Source: CAYVAP01 sp964343195
Lineage (GTDB): Bacteria > Bacteroidota > Bacteroidia > J057
Direction of reading: 5' to 3'
DNA: 64,000 bases
Assembly: GCA_964343195.1 (NCBI GenBank)
Contig: CAYFIR010000003.1
Span: 62,001-126,000, forward strand
Below the pieces are notes generated by a model. The model was given only the letters and a program-made list of their open reading frames with translations, searched no databases and was not told where the DNA came from. The position numbers and the translations under genes were made by a program. Shown here one piece after another: positions 27,320-36,623 of this stretch; the stretch's first letter is position 1, and each line of letters begins with the position of its first letter.

Positions 27320-29161
27320 ATGCGCTACCGTAGCCTCAGAGAATGTGTCCTCGATCTGGAGAAAAATGGCCACCTGATTCGCGTGAAGCAGGAGGTCGAT
27401 CCCTACCTGGAGATGGCCGAAATCCAGCGTCGTGCCTACGCCAGTCAGGGCCCCGCGATTTTCTTCGAAAAGGTCAAAGGCAGCCCTTTTCCTGCCGTGT
27501 GTAACCTCTTTGGTACGATGGAGCGCACGGAATTCATCTTTCGGAGTACGCTCAAGCAGGTTCAGGCTGCGGTGCAACTCAAAGCTGATCCCAAGGTGGT
27601 ACTGAAAAATCCCGGGCACCTCTTCCGCCTGCCTGCTGCTGGGCTGCACGCCCTGCCCCGCAAGGCCTGGCGCAAGGCACCCGTCATGCGGCATCAGACG
27701 ACCATCGACCAATTGCCGCTGATTCACTCCTGGCCCATGGACGGCGGTCCTTATGTGCTACTGCCGCAGGTGTGTACCGAAGACCCCGAGCAACCCGGCG
27801 CGATGAAAACCAATGTCGGCATGTACCGCGTGCAACTGATGGGCAATGAATACATCCCCAACAAGGAAATCGGGCTGCACTACCAGATTCACCGAGGCAT
27901 CGGCGTACACCACAGCAAGGCCGCCCAGCGGGGCGAGAAGCTCCGGGTGAGTGTCTTTGTTGGCGGGCCACCCGCCCATACCTTCGCGGCGGTGATGCCA
28001 CTGCCCGAGGGGCTTAGCGAACTGATGTTCGCGGGGATGTTTGCCGGGCGGAACTTCCGCTATGCCCGCGATGCCAGGGGACACTTCATCAACGCCGATG
28101 CGGACTTCGTCATCACGGGCACCATCGACCCGACGGCCACCAAGCCCGAGGGGCCATTTGGGGACCACCTGGGCTACTACAGCCTGCAACACGAGTTTCC
28201 CGTGATGGAGGTGGACGCGGTGTATCACCGCGAAGGGGCGATTTGGCCTTTCACTGCGGTGGGGCGACCGCCCCAAGAAGACACGAGCTTTGGGGAATTG
28301 ATTCACGCGGTAACCGGGCCTATGGTGCCCGTTTCGGTGCCGGGGCTGCACGCCATGCACGCGGTGGATGCGGCGGGGGTACACCCGTTGCTGTTGGCCA
28401 TCGGCAGCGAACGCTATGTGCCCTACGGCAAGCGCTATCCGCAGGAACTGCTCACCGTCGCCAATGCGGTGCTGGGCTTCGGGCAGGCTTCATTGGCCAA
28501 GTACCTGCTCATCATCGCCAAAGAAGATGCTCCACAACTCGACATCCACGACATCAGCGGCTTTTTCCAACACCTGCTGCGCCGCATCGACTTGCGCCGC
28601 GACCTGCACTTCCAGACCCGCACGACGATGGACACGCTGGACTACAGCGGCACCGGCCTCAACCAGGGCTCCAAAGTCGTGATGGCCGCCGCTGGTGATC
28701 CCATTCGAGAACTGGCGACGGAACTGCCGAGTGAACTGGCATTGCCCAGCGGCTTTTCCGAGCCAAAAGTCGCCCAACCCGGTATTCTGGCGATACAGGG
28801 GCCAGCATTCAGGGATCAGGGATCAGGGGAAAAACAGGCAGAGCAATTGGCGCAGGGGCTTGAGCCTTACGCCGTGGCATTGGCGGGCTTCCCCCTCATC
28901 CTGTTGGTGGACGACAGCGACTTTACCGCCAAAAACCTGAACAACTTCCTCTGGGTGACCTTCACCCGCTCCAATCCCTCCCACGACATCCATGGCGTCA
29001 AAGCCTTCACGGACCATAAACACTGGGGCTGCGAAGGGCCGATGGTCATCGACGCCCGCATCAAGCCGCATCATGCGCCGCCACTGGTCGAGGATCCTGA
29101 GATGATGAAGCGTGTGGACGCTCTGGGCGTGAAGGGTGCGGTGTTGGAAGGGGTGGTGTGA
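27320..29161 (+). CDS. UbiD-family decarboxylase
   Basis: UbiD enzymes use prenylated FMN to decarboxylate aromatic or alpha,beta-unsaturated acids; the classical role is in ubiquinone synthesis, while in Bacteroidota, which make menaquinone, the role may differ. The 613-residue protein starts MRYRSLRECVLDLEKNGHLI, as in the family, and shows MYRVQLMGNEYIPNKEIGLH, GPPAHTFAAVMPLPEG, PEGPFGDHLGYYS and KYLLIIAKED. The chosen ATG follows the conserved start; an upstream frame would translate a repeat. Near residue 498 a short direct repeat (AGGGATC twice) adds residues and looks like a small insertion. No ubiX partner is visible in the window. Confidence 0.9.
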   Translation: MRYRSLRECVLDLEKNGHLIRVKQEVDPYLEMAEIQRRAYASQGPAIFFEKVKGSPFPAVCNLFGTMERTEFIFRSTLKQVQAAVQLKADPKVVLKNPGHLFRLPAAGLHALPRKAWRKAPVMRHQTTIDQLPLIHSWPMDGGPYVLLPQVCTEDPEQPGAMKTNVGMYRVQLMGNEYIPNKEIGLHYQIHRGIGVHHSKAAQRGEKLRVSVFVGGPPAHTFAAVMPLPEGLSELMFAGMFAGRNFRYARDARGHFINADADFVITGTIDPTATKPEGPFGDHLGYYSLQHEFPVMEVDAVYHREGAIWPFTAVGRPPQEDTSFGELIHAVTGPMVPVSVPGLHAMHAVDAAGVHPLLLAIGSERYVPYGKRYPQELLTVANAVLGFGQASLAKYLLIIAKEDAPQLDIHDISGFFQHLLRRIDLRRDLHFQTRTTMDTLDYSGTGLNQGSKVVMAAAGDPIRELATELPSELALPSGFSEPKVAQPGILAIQGPAFRDQGSGEKQAEQLAQGLEPYAVALAGFPLILLVDDSDFTAKNLNNFLWVTFTRSNPSHDIHGVKAFTDHKHWGCEGPMVIDARIKPHHAPPLVEDPEMMKRVDALGVKGAVLEGVV

Positions 29162-29184
29162 AGCGGCAGATCGTGGGATATTGA

Positions 29185-29362
29185 GACGTCCACGGGGCTA
29201 TGGCGTAAACGCTTTTTCCCGCCCCGTTGACGTTCTGCCGCAGCTCATGAAAGCGCGAGTGGGGCAAGAAAAGTGCTGCTGGTGAAATCCTCGTTCGCGT
29301 GAGGTTCACCCTCTGTCGCACAGGCCATCTCCCTCAAGGGAGATTCGCTCGGTGGCACTGGC
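29185..29362. repeat. Composite hairpin repeat, copy A
   Basis: Modules in order: GACGTCCACGGGGC paired with GCCCCGTTGACGTT; GGTGAAATCCTC paired with GAGGTTCACC; the palindrome ATCTCCCTCAAGGGAGAT; and the end GGTGGCACTGGC. Related copies are at 29985, 33926, 36545 and 37315. Confidence 0.75.
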
Positions 29363-29394
29363 TTTTATGAAAAAATGGCGGATGCTTGGCGAAC

Positions 29395-29910
29395 TTACTT
29401 CTCCCGCGAATACAACAACAATTCCTCCTCGTCATTGGGGATGCGGGTGGTTCCCTGGAGGGTAAGACCCAGCTTGGTCAATAGCTGCTGAGAGGCGAGG
29501 TTTTCCTTGGTAGTGATCCCACTGACGGCGGTCAGGCCAAATTCCTCAAACCCGGCGCGTAGCAGTCGATCGGCGGATTCATAGGCGTATCCCTGCTTTT
29601 CATAGGCTGGGAGCAGGGCAAATCCAATGTCCACTCCCTCCAGCCCTTCGCGGTCATAGAGGCCGCAGGTGCCGATTTTTTGGCCGTCGGCTTTGCGGAT
29701 GAGGGTATAGTTGGCGAAGCCCAGTCGCTCCAGTTGGGGGAGCATACGGTTCTTGATGTATTGCCGGGCGGACTCCACGCTGCGAATGTTTCGGTCCCCG
29801 ATGTGCTGGATCCATTTTGGGGTATTGAGCAGTTCGAAGATAAATTCGGCATCCTCTTCTGTAGTCGGGCGGATGAGGAGCCGCTCGGTTTCAAAGGTTT
29901 GGTAGGACAT
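29395..29910 (-). CDS. GNAT-family N-acetyltransferase (RimJ/RimL type)
   Basis: A 171-residue acetyltransferase of the ribosomal-protein-alanine type. It starts MSYQTFETERLLIRPTTEED, typical of the family, with the acetyl-CoA region around VDIGFALLPAYEKQGYAYES (the motif A pattern) and VSGITTKENLASQQLLTKLG near the end. An upstream TTG would add three residues; the ATG is preferred. The substrate may be a protein N-terminus or a small molecule; it cannot be told. It is isolated between two copies of the composite repeat. Confidence 0.88.
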   Translation of the reverse strand: MSYQTFETERLLIRPTTEEDAEFIFELLNTPKWIQHIGDRNIRSVESARQYIKNRMLPQLERLGFANYTLIRKADGQKIGTCGLYDREGLEGVDIGFALLPAYEKQGYAYESADRLLRAGFEEFGLTAVSGITTKENLASQQLLTKLGLTLQGTTRIPNDEEELLLYSREK

Positions 29911-29984
29911 GGGGATCAATGGTTAAAGGACATCAAGTTACGACCCATATCAGAGTCGTTGTTAACTGTTGTGATGTTTTCTTT

Positions 29985-30250
29985 CCGTCTCCGAACGGAG
30001 ATGTTGACACGTCAACGGGGCTTTCGCGTAAATGCTTTTTCCCGCCCCGTTGACGTTCTCCTGCCGCTCGGGCAACGCGAGTGGGGTAAGGTGTTGCTGG
30101 TGAAAGCCCCATTCGCGTGGGGTTCACCCTCTGTCGCACAGGCCATCTCCCTCAAGGGAGATTCGCTCAGTGGCACTGGCATTCAAGCAAGCCACAAGTT
30201 GCGCAGGGACTCCGATCCCTGTGCCATCTGGTCTTTCCGTCTCCGAACGG
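29985..30250. repeat. Composite hairpin repeat, copy B (longest)
   Basis: Order of modules: CCGT-CTCCGA-ACGG; ACGTCAACGGGGC paired with GCCCCGTTGACGT; GGTGAAAGCCCC paired with GGGGTTCACC; ATCTCCCTCAAGGGAGAT; GCGCAGGGA paired with TCCCTGTGC; and the first module again. The cycle length is about 250 bases. The rest of the 500-base gap holds no supported gene. Confidence 0.8.
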
Positions 30251-30420
30251 GCGGGTTGATGCGTCCAATGAGCTTTCTCCAAAATGCCCCTCATGGCCTC
30301 CAGACAGCTATAAACGATGAAAAATGAGGTTTTTTTCAAAAAAATCCATGCTGCTGCAACGATCTGCTCGGTCCAGGTATATAGGTGTTTGTAACTGCGC
30401 GGTACAATTACCCTTTAACG

Positions 30421-31659
30421 ATGCTAACAATGACTTCTCTTCATAAAATTTGCTTGCTGGCCCTCGTGGCCTTGATGACCTTAACCGCTTGTGACCGGGA
30501 AAATGTCGATATAATTGTTCCGGATGACCCCCAGTTTGAGCCGGTAGAGGTGGACGTGAATACCCTTCTGGATGCGATGAAGCCAGCTACTGCTGACGGC
30601 ATGAGCCTGGATTGTATTACGGTGTTGTATCCTTTTGACCTGAAGACGGCCTCGGAGCGTACGGTCTCCATTTCGTCAGAGGCGGAGTTTCGAGCCGCAG
30701 TATCCGCTCAGGCAGCCGACCCCGCAGTGGATTTTATTTTCCCGCTGGAGGTAAGAGGAGAGAGCGGCAAGGAGTTTCAGGTGTCAGATAACACCGAATT
30801 GGGCAAGCGTTTCGCTTCCTGTACGCCCAAGACCGGCTGGAAGACCACCAATGCCAACTCCTCTGGGGCTGGAGCCATCCCTGCCTTCCTGTTCGACAGC
30901 CTCTGCTTTGACCTGGTGTATCCAGTCAGCCTGGAGGATCAAAACGGAACCCCTTACACTGCTAACACTGTGGGGGATTTTATCAACCTCTCTGCGACGG
31001 TAGATACCCTTTACTTCGCACTGCCCCTGACGGTGGATACCAGTGGCGTGCAGGTTTCAATCAACTCCCAAACCGAATTCCTGGACCTGGTCTATTTCTG
31101 CCATGGGATTTCTGCTCCTATCGGAGGGAGTGGATTGACATTTGAAGGATTGTGCTTTAGGCTGCTGTATCCCTTTGACGGGATTTTGAGCGACAGTACG
31201 ACCGTAACGGTCAACGACGAAAACGACTACGCAGCCCTGGTGCTGGCAGGTGAGCAGATCGAGTTGACTTACCCCTTCTCGCTGGAAGACTCTGCTGGCA
31301 CGGTGACGGTGGTCAATGATGACACGACCCTGTTCAACATTCTGATTGGGTGTGGAATAATCGAGATCGGCCCTCCTACGGCTTGCAACACCCCTGCACA
31401 CGCACTGCTGTTCTTCAATGCCAACATGCCAACGATGTCCTGTAGCTACCAGATCAACTATCCGGTACAGTTGGTGGCGGACAGTGTCACCTACACCGTC
31501 AATGACCTCAATGACTACCTGGATGTGTACAACATGTACCAGTTCCAACTTGACAAGATCGACCTGATCTATCCTGTTTCGGTAACGCCTTACAATGGCG
31601 GCACTGTAATAACCTTCACCAGTGATAGCGCTGTGTGTGGCTATTTCGATGGATGCTGA
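30421..31659 (+). CDS. Lipoprotein with internal repeats, unknown function
   Basis: A 412-residue protein with a lipoprotein signal ending LTAC (Cys24), so it is probably membrane-anchored, facing the periplasm or the outside. The rest is built from at least four imperfect repeats, each opening with a cysteine and a YP dipeptide: CITVLYPFDL, CFDLVYPVSL, CFRLLYPFDG and CSYQINYPVQL. Between them is a shared pattern of short beta strands with VNDxNDY. The ATG chosen gives a clean signal; an earlier GTG would add 12 residues without gain. No enzyme motif is visible. A 160-bp palindromic element begins five bases after its stop. Confidence 0.75.
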   Translation: MLTMTSLHKICLLALVALMTLTACDRENVDIIVPDDPQFEPVEVDVNTLLDAMKPATADGMSLDCITVLYPFDLKTASERTVSISSEAEFRAAVSAQAADPAVDFIFPLEVRGESGKEFQVSDNTELGKRFASCTPKTGWKTTNANSSGAGAIPAFLFDSLCFDLVYPVSLEDQNGTPYTANTVGDFINLSATVDTLYFALPLTVDTSGVQVSINSQTEFLDLVYFCHGISAPIGGSGLTFEGLCFRLLYPFDGILSDSTTVTVNDENDYAALVLAGEQIELTYPFSLEDSAGTVTVVNDDTTLFNILIGCGIIEIGPPTACNTPAHALLFFNANMPTMSCSYQINYPVQLVADSVTYTVNDLNDYLDVYNMYQFQLDKIDLIYPVSVTPYNGGTVITFTSDSAVCGYFDGC

Positions 31660-31663
31660 TCAT

Positions 31664-31823
31664 AAGGAACGCTTCCGAAATAACTCAATCCACCTTGCTT
31701 GATCTTATGCGCGAATCCCGCGTCAGAAAACCCTCACTTAGCTCGCTAAGCTCGGTTTTCCTTCCTTGCCTTCGCACAAAATCTCTGCGCAATCTGGGCC
31801 TATTTATTCCGTCAGCGTTCCTT
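31664..31823. repeat. 160-bp palindromic element, copy 3 (diverged)
   Basis: Ends AAGGAACGCT and AGCGTTCCTT are inverted; the central stem is CTTAGC-TC-GCTAAG where copies 1 and 2 have TTTGGC-TC-GCCAAA, so both sides changed together. The outer stem GAAAACC/GGTTTTC is perfect here. Length matches the other copies. Confidence 0.8.
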
Positions 31824-31958
31824 AGTTCTAATCTCTGGCCCGGAAAACCCTGTGTGGTTTTTCGGGTTAGCCTTTCCAACATTTCTACTGCTCCTAACCT
31901 TGCTTTTTTATCTACCGCTTGACGGTAATCAGGCTCCCTTACCAACCCTAACTTCCCC

Positions 31959-32510
31959 TTGAAAGAATCTGATCTCATATTTCGAGTGAAGCAACGTGAC
32001 CACACGGCTTTCAAGGAACTCTATCACGAGTACATAGGGTACGTTTTCTCTATCGTGAAGCGGTACGTGTTTGATGAAAGGGAGTACCCGGATGTGATTC
32101 AGGAGATTTTTGCCCGGGTGTTTCTCAAGATCGAAACCTATGATGCGGCTCGTGGGGAATTCAAGTTCTGGCTGCGTCGCCTCGCCATCAATCAGTGTTT
32201 GCAGGCCTACCGCAAGCAGCAACCGTCTGAACAGTTTGTGTCGCTTGATCAAATCAGCGAAGGCGAGGCAGGGGAACCCGAAAGGTTGACTGAGCTGACC
32301 AAAGAAGAAGTCGAAGCCTTTTTGCAACAGATGCCGCAGGGCTATCGCCAGATTTTTATGCTGATCATCATTGATGAGTATTCTCATAAAGAAGTAGCCG
32401 AGCTGTTGGGAATCAGCCTGGAAACCTCGCGCTCTCAGTTGTCTCGCGCCAAAAAGTGGCTAAGGACTCATTTGCCCATGCTATTTACCATAACTGCCAG
32501 TGGAATCTAA
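31959..32510 (+). CDS. ECF-type sigma-70 factor
   Basis: A 183-residue extracytoplasmic-function sigma factor. Region 2 shows AFKELYHEYIGYVFSIVKRY and the -10 recognition helix region (YPDVIQEIFARVFLKI). Region 4 has EVAELLGISLETSRSQLSRA, the helix-turn-helix. No ATG is usable, so translation likely starts at TTG (LKESDLIFRVKQRD), which is the usual N-terminus. It overlaps the next gene by 11 bases, an arrangement typical of a sigma factor and its anti-sigma partner. The 300-base gap before it is mostly the palindromic element. Confidence 0.9.
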   Translation: MKESDLIFRVKQRDHTAFKELYHEYIGYVFSIVKRYVFDEREYPDVIQEIFARVFLKIETYDAARGEFKFWLRRLAINQCLQAYRKQQPSEQFVSLDQISEGEAGEPERLTELTKEEVEAFLQQMPQGYRQIFMLIIIDEYSHKEVAELLGISLETSRSQLSRAKKWLRTHLPMLFTITASGI

Positions 32511-33906
32511 TTTTGAACACATAAAGCAGAGCTTCAATGAAAGCCCCTCATCTTTGCCCCCCGAGCTGGACTGGGAGCAAATGGAGGAAGGCATTTTGCA
32601 GAAAATGGATGCTCTGGAAGCTGAGGAAAAGAAGAAAAAGCGGCCTTTTATTTGGTTCTTCTGGTCGCGCAGTGGCTTCGCGCTGGGCCTGATTCTGCTG
32701 GGAATTGTTGCCATCTTCGCCCTGTATCCTGGTAGTCCCTTCCGGTCACCATCTGAGGCAGGAGATCAGGCGTCACTCGTGCAGGGGGATGAGTCTCAGG
32801 AAGGGGCCAATATTTCTGAAGAAAGAAGGGCAAATCGTTTCTCGGAAGAAGGACATAATAGCCCTACGGAAGTCATGGCCGGCCATCCGCTTCCTGTGGA
32901 GGGAGTGGGTTCCGACGGCCTTGCGGGGGCTTCCTCTGAAAATGAAGTATTGCCTTCCATCCCACAGCCTGCCCTGGTCTCACGAGATCTACAAGGGGCA
33001 GATCCTGGCCTGACACTCCCCGGAATTCCTCAAGCAATTGAGCCTGGGTCGTCAGCAGCAGGAAGGTCAGAGGAAATGGAAATCGATATTCCCAGGATCA
33101 TCGGCCTATCAGATTCACTGCACCAAAATACTTCTCCTGTCCTGCTATCGGCTATCGAGCCTCAGTTACCTGAAGCCAATCTCGCTGCGATCCCTGGGCA
33201 AAGCCCTCGCTCAGGAGGCCGCCTCATCGCTTCAGCCGGAACCAATTTCTGGAACCAGGGCTTCTGGGGAGAAAAACCAGAACGAAATGCCTATGAGACT
33301 TCTCTCATCTCCTATCAATCCCAACTGAGCTATCTTCACCCTCTCACGCAGAAGTGGGGGCTGTCGGTTGGCATTCAGTACCAAAAGCTGGATAGCCGAT
33401 TTGACCGGGTATATGAAATTGAGGACTTCGAAGTCCTGCTTGCCGATGTTATCGTCAAGCGAGAGTATAATCTGGTTACAGGCCGGGTCAGGGAATTGCG
33501 TGGGGACGTGACCGTGACGGTGCCTGCCCAGCGCAGCATCACCCACTTTAATTCCACTGAATTGTACCAGGCTCAGGTTGCCATCAGTCGCACCTGGACA
33601 ACCGGGCGCCTGCAAGCCGATGTCCTGGTCGGGGGAAGTGTGAACCTATTCACCCAGAACCAGGGGCGCACTCAGTATCAGGGAGAGCTGAAATTCTACG
33701 AAGGTGCTGCCACTGACTTCCTCGCTAACCAGGGCAAATTGAATGGCCTCCTCAGCGGCCGCATCACCTATCGCCTGAGCCAGCATTGGGGCATTGTATC
33801 CAGCCTGCAAGTACAGCAGAGCCTCCTAAACTGGAGCCTGGAACCGAATGTTCGCATGTATCCTACTGTGATTGGGATGGAAATAGGGCTAAGTTATCGA
33901 CTGTAG
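32500..33906 (+). CDS. Putative anti-sigma factor with C-terminal barrel-like domain
   Basis: A 468-residue protein whose GTG start overlaps the sigma gene. Residues 1-48 form an acidic then basic cytoplasmic part (ELDWEQMEEGILQKMDALEA). One membrane segment follows (FALGLILLGIVAIFALY, about 59-76). Next comes a long, low-complexity periplasmic linker rich in S, E, G and P up to about residue 230. The C-terminal 220 residues have strands of the barrel type (LSVGIQYQKLDSRF ... PTVIGMEIGLSYRL). Position and layout suggest an anti-sigma factor that senses the envelope; this is inference. A single-spanning protein with a porin-like C-terminal domain is unusual. Confidence 0.6.
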   Translation: MESNFEHIKQSFNESPSSLPPELDWEQMEEGILQKMDALEAEEKKKKRPFIWFFWSRSGFALGLILLGIVAIFALYPGSPFRSPSEAGDQASLVQGDESQEGANISEERRANRFSEEGHNSPTEVMAGHPLPVEGVGSDGLAGASSENEVLPSIPQPALVSRDLQGADPGLTLPGIPQAIEPGSSAAGRSEEMEIDIPRIIGLSDSLHQNTSPVLLSAIEPQLPEANLAAIPGQSPRSGGRLIASAGTNFWNQGFWGEKPERNAYETSLISYQSQLSYLHPLTQKWGLSVGIQYQKLDSRFDRVYEIEDFEVLLADVIVKREYNLVTGRVRELRGDVTVTVPAQRSITHFNSTELYQAQVAISRTWTTGRLQADVLVGGSVNLFTQNQGRTQYQGELKFYEGAATDFLANQGKLNGLLSGRITYRLSQHWGIVSSLQVQQSLLNWSLEPNVRMYPTVIGMEIGLSYRL

Positions 33907-33925
33907 CAGGTAAAAAAAGCTGTCG

Positions 33926-34208
33926 GTCCAAGCCCCATACACGAAGGGTTCACCCTCTTTCGCACAGGCCATCTCCCTCAAGGGAGATTCGCTCGGTGGT
34001 ACTGGTACTCAAGTCACAAGTTGCGCAGGGACTCCGATCCCTGTGCCATCTGGTTTTCCGTCTCCGAACGGAGAAGTTGACGTTTTCCTGCCGCTTGGGC
34101 AACGCGAACGGGGCAAGAAAAGTGCTGCTGGTGTAAGCCCCATTCGCGTGGGATTCACCCTCTGTCGACAGGCCATCTCCCTCCGAAGGGCGATTCGCTC
34201 GGTGGCAT
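33926..34208. repeat. Composite hairpin repeat, copy C (rearranged)
   Basis: This copy starts within the cycle and ends past the same point: GGTTCACC, ATCTCCCTCAAGGGAGAT, GCGCAGGGA/TCCCTGTGC, CCGTCTCCGAACGG, a shortened GTTGACGTT block, then GGTTCACC-like and CTCCCTCCGAAGGG once more. The GCCCCGTTGACGT stem is mostly lost. Confidence 0.75.
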
Positions 34209-34337
34209 CGATTTCACTCTCAGGATACTCCCTTATCCCATTTCTATACATCTTTTCAGTGGAGTGGCCTTCCCCTCAGATAAGCCCTAAATTATGTAGC
34301 TGACAACACATTCTCCCTTAAACCCAAACTCGCTACG

Positions 34338-36527
34338 ATGAAGCTACTGACTACTACCGCCCTTGGACTCCTGCTGATGCTGAACTGGCACCTCAGCCTG
34401 GGGCAACTCTCTGACGAGGCCATCGAGGCACGCATTGACAGCGTGCTGCCCCTCCTGACACTGGAGGAAAAAGTGGCCATGTGCCACGCACAATCGAAAT
34501 TCAGTTCGGCGGGGGTGCCGCGCCTGGGTATTCCGGAAATCTGGATGTCGGACGGGCCACATGGTGTTCGCGCAGAGATCGAGTGGGACTCCTGGAGCTA
34601 CGCTGGCTGGACCAATGACTCCATCACGGCATTCCCGGCGCTGACCGGGCTGGCCGCTACCTTCAACCCCGAACTGGCGCATCAGTATGGCGTGGCGGTC
34701 GGTGAGGAAGCTCGCTACCGCAACAAAGACATTCTCCTCGGCCCCGGCGTCAACATCTATCGCACGCCGCTCAATGGCCGCAACTTCGAATACATGGGCG
34801 AAGATCCCCACCTCGCTTCGGTGCTGGTGGCTCCCTACATTCAGGGCGTGCAGCAGAGTGGGGTAGCTGCCTGCATCAAGCATTATGCGCTCAATAACCA
34901 GGAAGTCTGGCGAGGACACATCAATGTGCAGGTAAGCGACCGCGCGCTATATGAAATTTACCTGCCAGCCTTTCGGGCGGCGGTGATGGAAGGGGGAGCC
35001 TGGTCCCTGATGGGGGCCTACAACCAGTACGAAGGCCAGCAATGCTGCCACAATGAAGTGCTGCTCAACCAGATTCTCAAGGATGACTGGGGATTTGACG
35101 GCGTGGTCGTTACCGACTGGGGCGGCGCACATGACACCCGCGAGGCGGCGCTCTATGGACTGGACATTGAGATGGGCACCTGGACCAATGGCCTGACCTA
35201 CACCGCTACCAGCGCCTATGACAACTACTTTTTGGCCTACCCTTTCCTCCAAATGCTCCAAAACGGAGAAATCGATGAGTCTGTCGTAGACGACAAGGTC
35301 CGCCGCATCCTCCGCCTGATGTACCGGACCAACATGAGCCCCAACCGTCCCCTGGGCCGGATCAACAACCAGGAACACCTGGACGTAGCCCGTGAGATTG
35401 GTCAGGAGGCGATTGTCCTGCTGCAAAATGAAGAAGACTTCTTCCCCCTCGATCCAGACCGTCCCATGACCATCGCGGTGATCGGTGAAAATGCCACCCG
35501 GATGATGACCACGGGTGGAGGTTCGTCCGAACTGAAGCCTAAGCGGGAATATTCACCCCTGGAAGGAATACAGGAGCGATTCACAGAAGCGGAAATCCTG
35601 TATACCCTGGGCTATGCTTCCGGGCCACCTGCCTATGGACGGGTGATACCTTCGAAGTATGATGCCGATTCACTCCGTAAAAAAGCTGTAGAAATCGCTA
35701 CGCGAGCCGACGTGGTGCTATTCTTTGGTGGTCTGAACAAAAACCACCACCAGGATTGCGAAGGAGGGGATCGCCTGCAATACGGGCTACCATTCGGCCA
35801 GGATCAGTTGCTGGTCGAACTGATCACCGCCAACCCCAATATCGGCGTGGTGCTCGTCAGTGGGAATGCGGTAGAAATGCCCTGGGCAGAGGATGTGAAA
35901 GGCATCATGCAAGCCTGGTACCTGGGGAGCGAAGCCGGACATGCCATTGCGGATGTGATCAGCGGCGATGTGAATCCTTCGGGAAAGCTCCCTTTCACCT
36001 TCCCCGTGAGGCTGGAAGACAACCCGGCCCACTACTACGGCGAGGAAATCACCTACCCTGGCGACAGCATCAACGTGGAGTACCGCGAGGGAATTCTGGT
36101 CGGCTATCGCTGGCACGACACCAAGGAGATCCCCCCGCAGTTTGCCTTTGGGCATGGCCTCAGCTATACCTCGTTTGAGATCAATGAAGTGGAGGCTGAT
36201 CGGGACAGCTATTCCGCCGCAGATATCGTTCGCATCAGTTGCGCCCTGAGCAATACCGGAGAAATGGCAGGGGCCGAGGTCATACAGGTCTATGTCGGCA
36301 AGCCCGAATCCCGGGTAGAACGAGCCATCAAGGAGCTCCGCGCCTTCCAGAAAGTCGAGTTGGATTCGGGCGAATCAGAAACCATTACGGTTTCATTTCC
36401 CGTGGCAGAACTGGCCTACTACGATGAAGATTTTGAGGCCTGGTACCTTGAGTCCGGGAAATACACCGTGTACGTCGGCAATGCCTCAGATCAGATCGTG
36501 GCAGAGTTGGAGATCGAGGTGGAGTAG
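34338..36527 (+). CDS. Glycoside hydrolase family 3 beta-glucosidase-like enzyme
   Basis: A 729-residue exported enzyme that should remove terminal beta-linked sugars from oligosaccharides. A signal peptide (LLTTTALGLLLMLNWHLSLG) is present. The N-terminal barrel has IPEIWMSDGPHGVRAE and the nucleophile motif GVVVTDWGGAHD with D260. The second domain carries VVLVSGNAVEMPWAEDVKGI and PSGKLPFTFPVRLEDNPAHY. The C-terminal 100 residues are a fibronectin-III-like domain (CALSNTGEMAGAEVIQVYVG). No T9SS sorting domain is seen, so it is probably periplasmic. No SusC/D pair or regulator is nearby. The exact sugar is not known. Confidence 0.92.
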   Translation: MKLLTTTALGLLLMLNWHLSLGQLSDEAIEARIDSVLPLLTLEEKVAMCHAQSKFSSAGVPRLGIPEIWMSDGPHGVRAEIEWDSWSYAGWTNDSITAFPALTGLAATFNPELAHQYGVAVGEEARYRNKDILLGPGVNIYRTPLNGRNFEYMGEDPHLASVLVAPYIQGVQQSGVAACIKHYALNNQEVWRGHINVQVSDRALYEIYLPAFRAAVMEGGAWSLMGAYNQYEGQQCCHNEVLLNQILKDDWGFDGVVVTDWGGAHDTREAALYGLDIEMGTWTNGLTYTATSAYDNYFLAYPFLQMLQNGEIDESVVDDKVRRILRLMYRTNMSPNRPLGRINNQEHLDVAREIGQEAIVLLQNEEDFFPLDPDRPMTIAVIGENATRMMTTGGGSSELKPKREYSPLEGIQERFTEAEILYTLGYASGPPAYGRVIPSKYDADSLRKKAVEIATRADVVLFFGGLNKNHHQDCEGGDRLQYGLPFGQDQLLVELITANPNIGVVLVSGNAVEMPWAEDVKGIMQAWYLGSEAGHAIADVISGDVNPSGKLPFTFPVRLEDNPAHYYGEEITYPGDSINVEYREGILVGYRWHDTKEIPPQFAFGHGLSYTSFEINEVEADRDSYSAADIVRISCALSNTGEMAGAEVIQVYVGKPESRVERAIKELRAFQKVELDSGESETITVSFPVAELAYYDEDFEAWYLESGKYTVYVGNASDQIVAELEIEVE

Positions 36528-36544
36528 TTTCATCCACTTGCCAA

Positions 36545-36621
36545 AGACGTTAACGGGGCTTTCGCGCAAAGGCGGTTTTCCGCCCCGTTGACGTTCTGCC
36601 ACCCGGGCAACGCGGACGGGG
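36545..36621. repeat. Composite hairpin repeat, copy D (partial)
   Basis: Only the first two modules are present: GACGTTAACGGGGC paired with GCCCCGTTGACGTT, then the CGGGCAACGCG block. It ends two bases before the stop of the PIN toxin gene. Confidence 0.7.
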
Positions 36622-36623
36622 AG

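Noticed and set aside
27758..28384. 208-codon frame antisense to ubiD
   Set aside because: GC-rich shadow of ubiD without any recognised motif.
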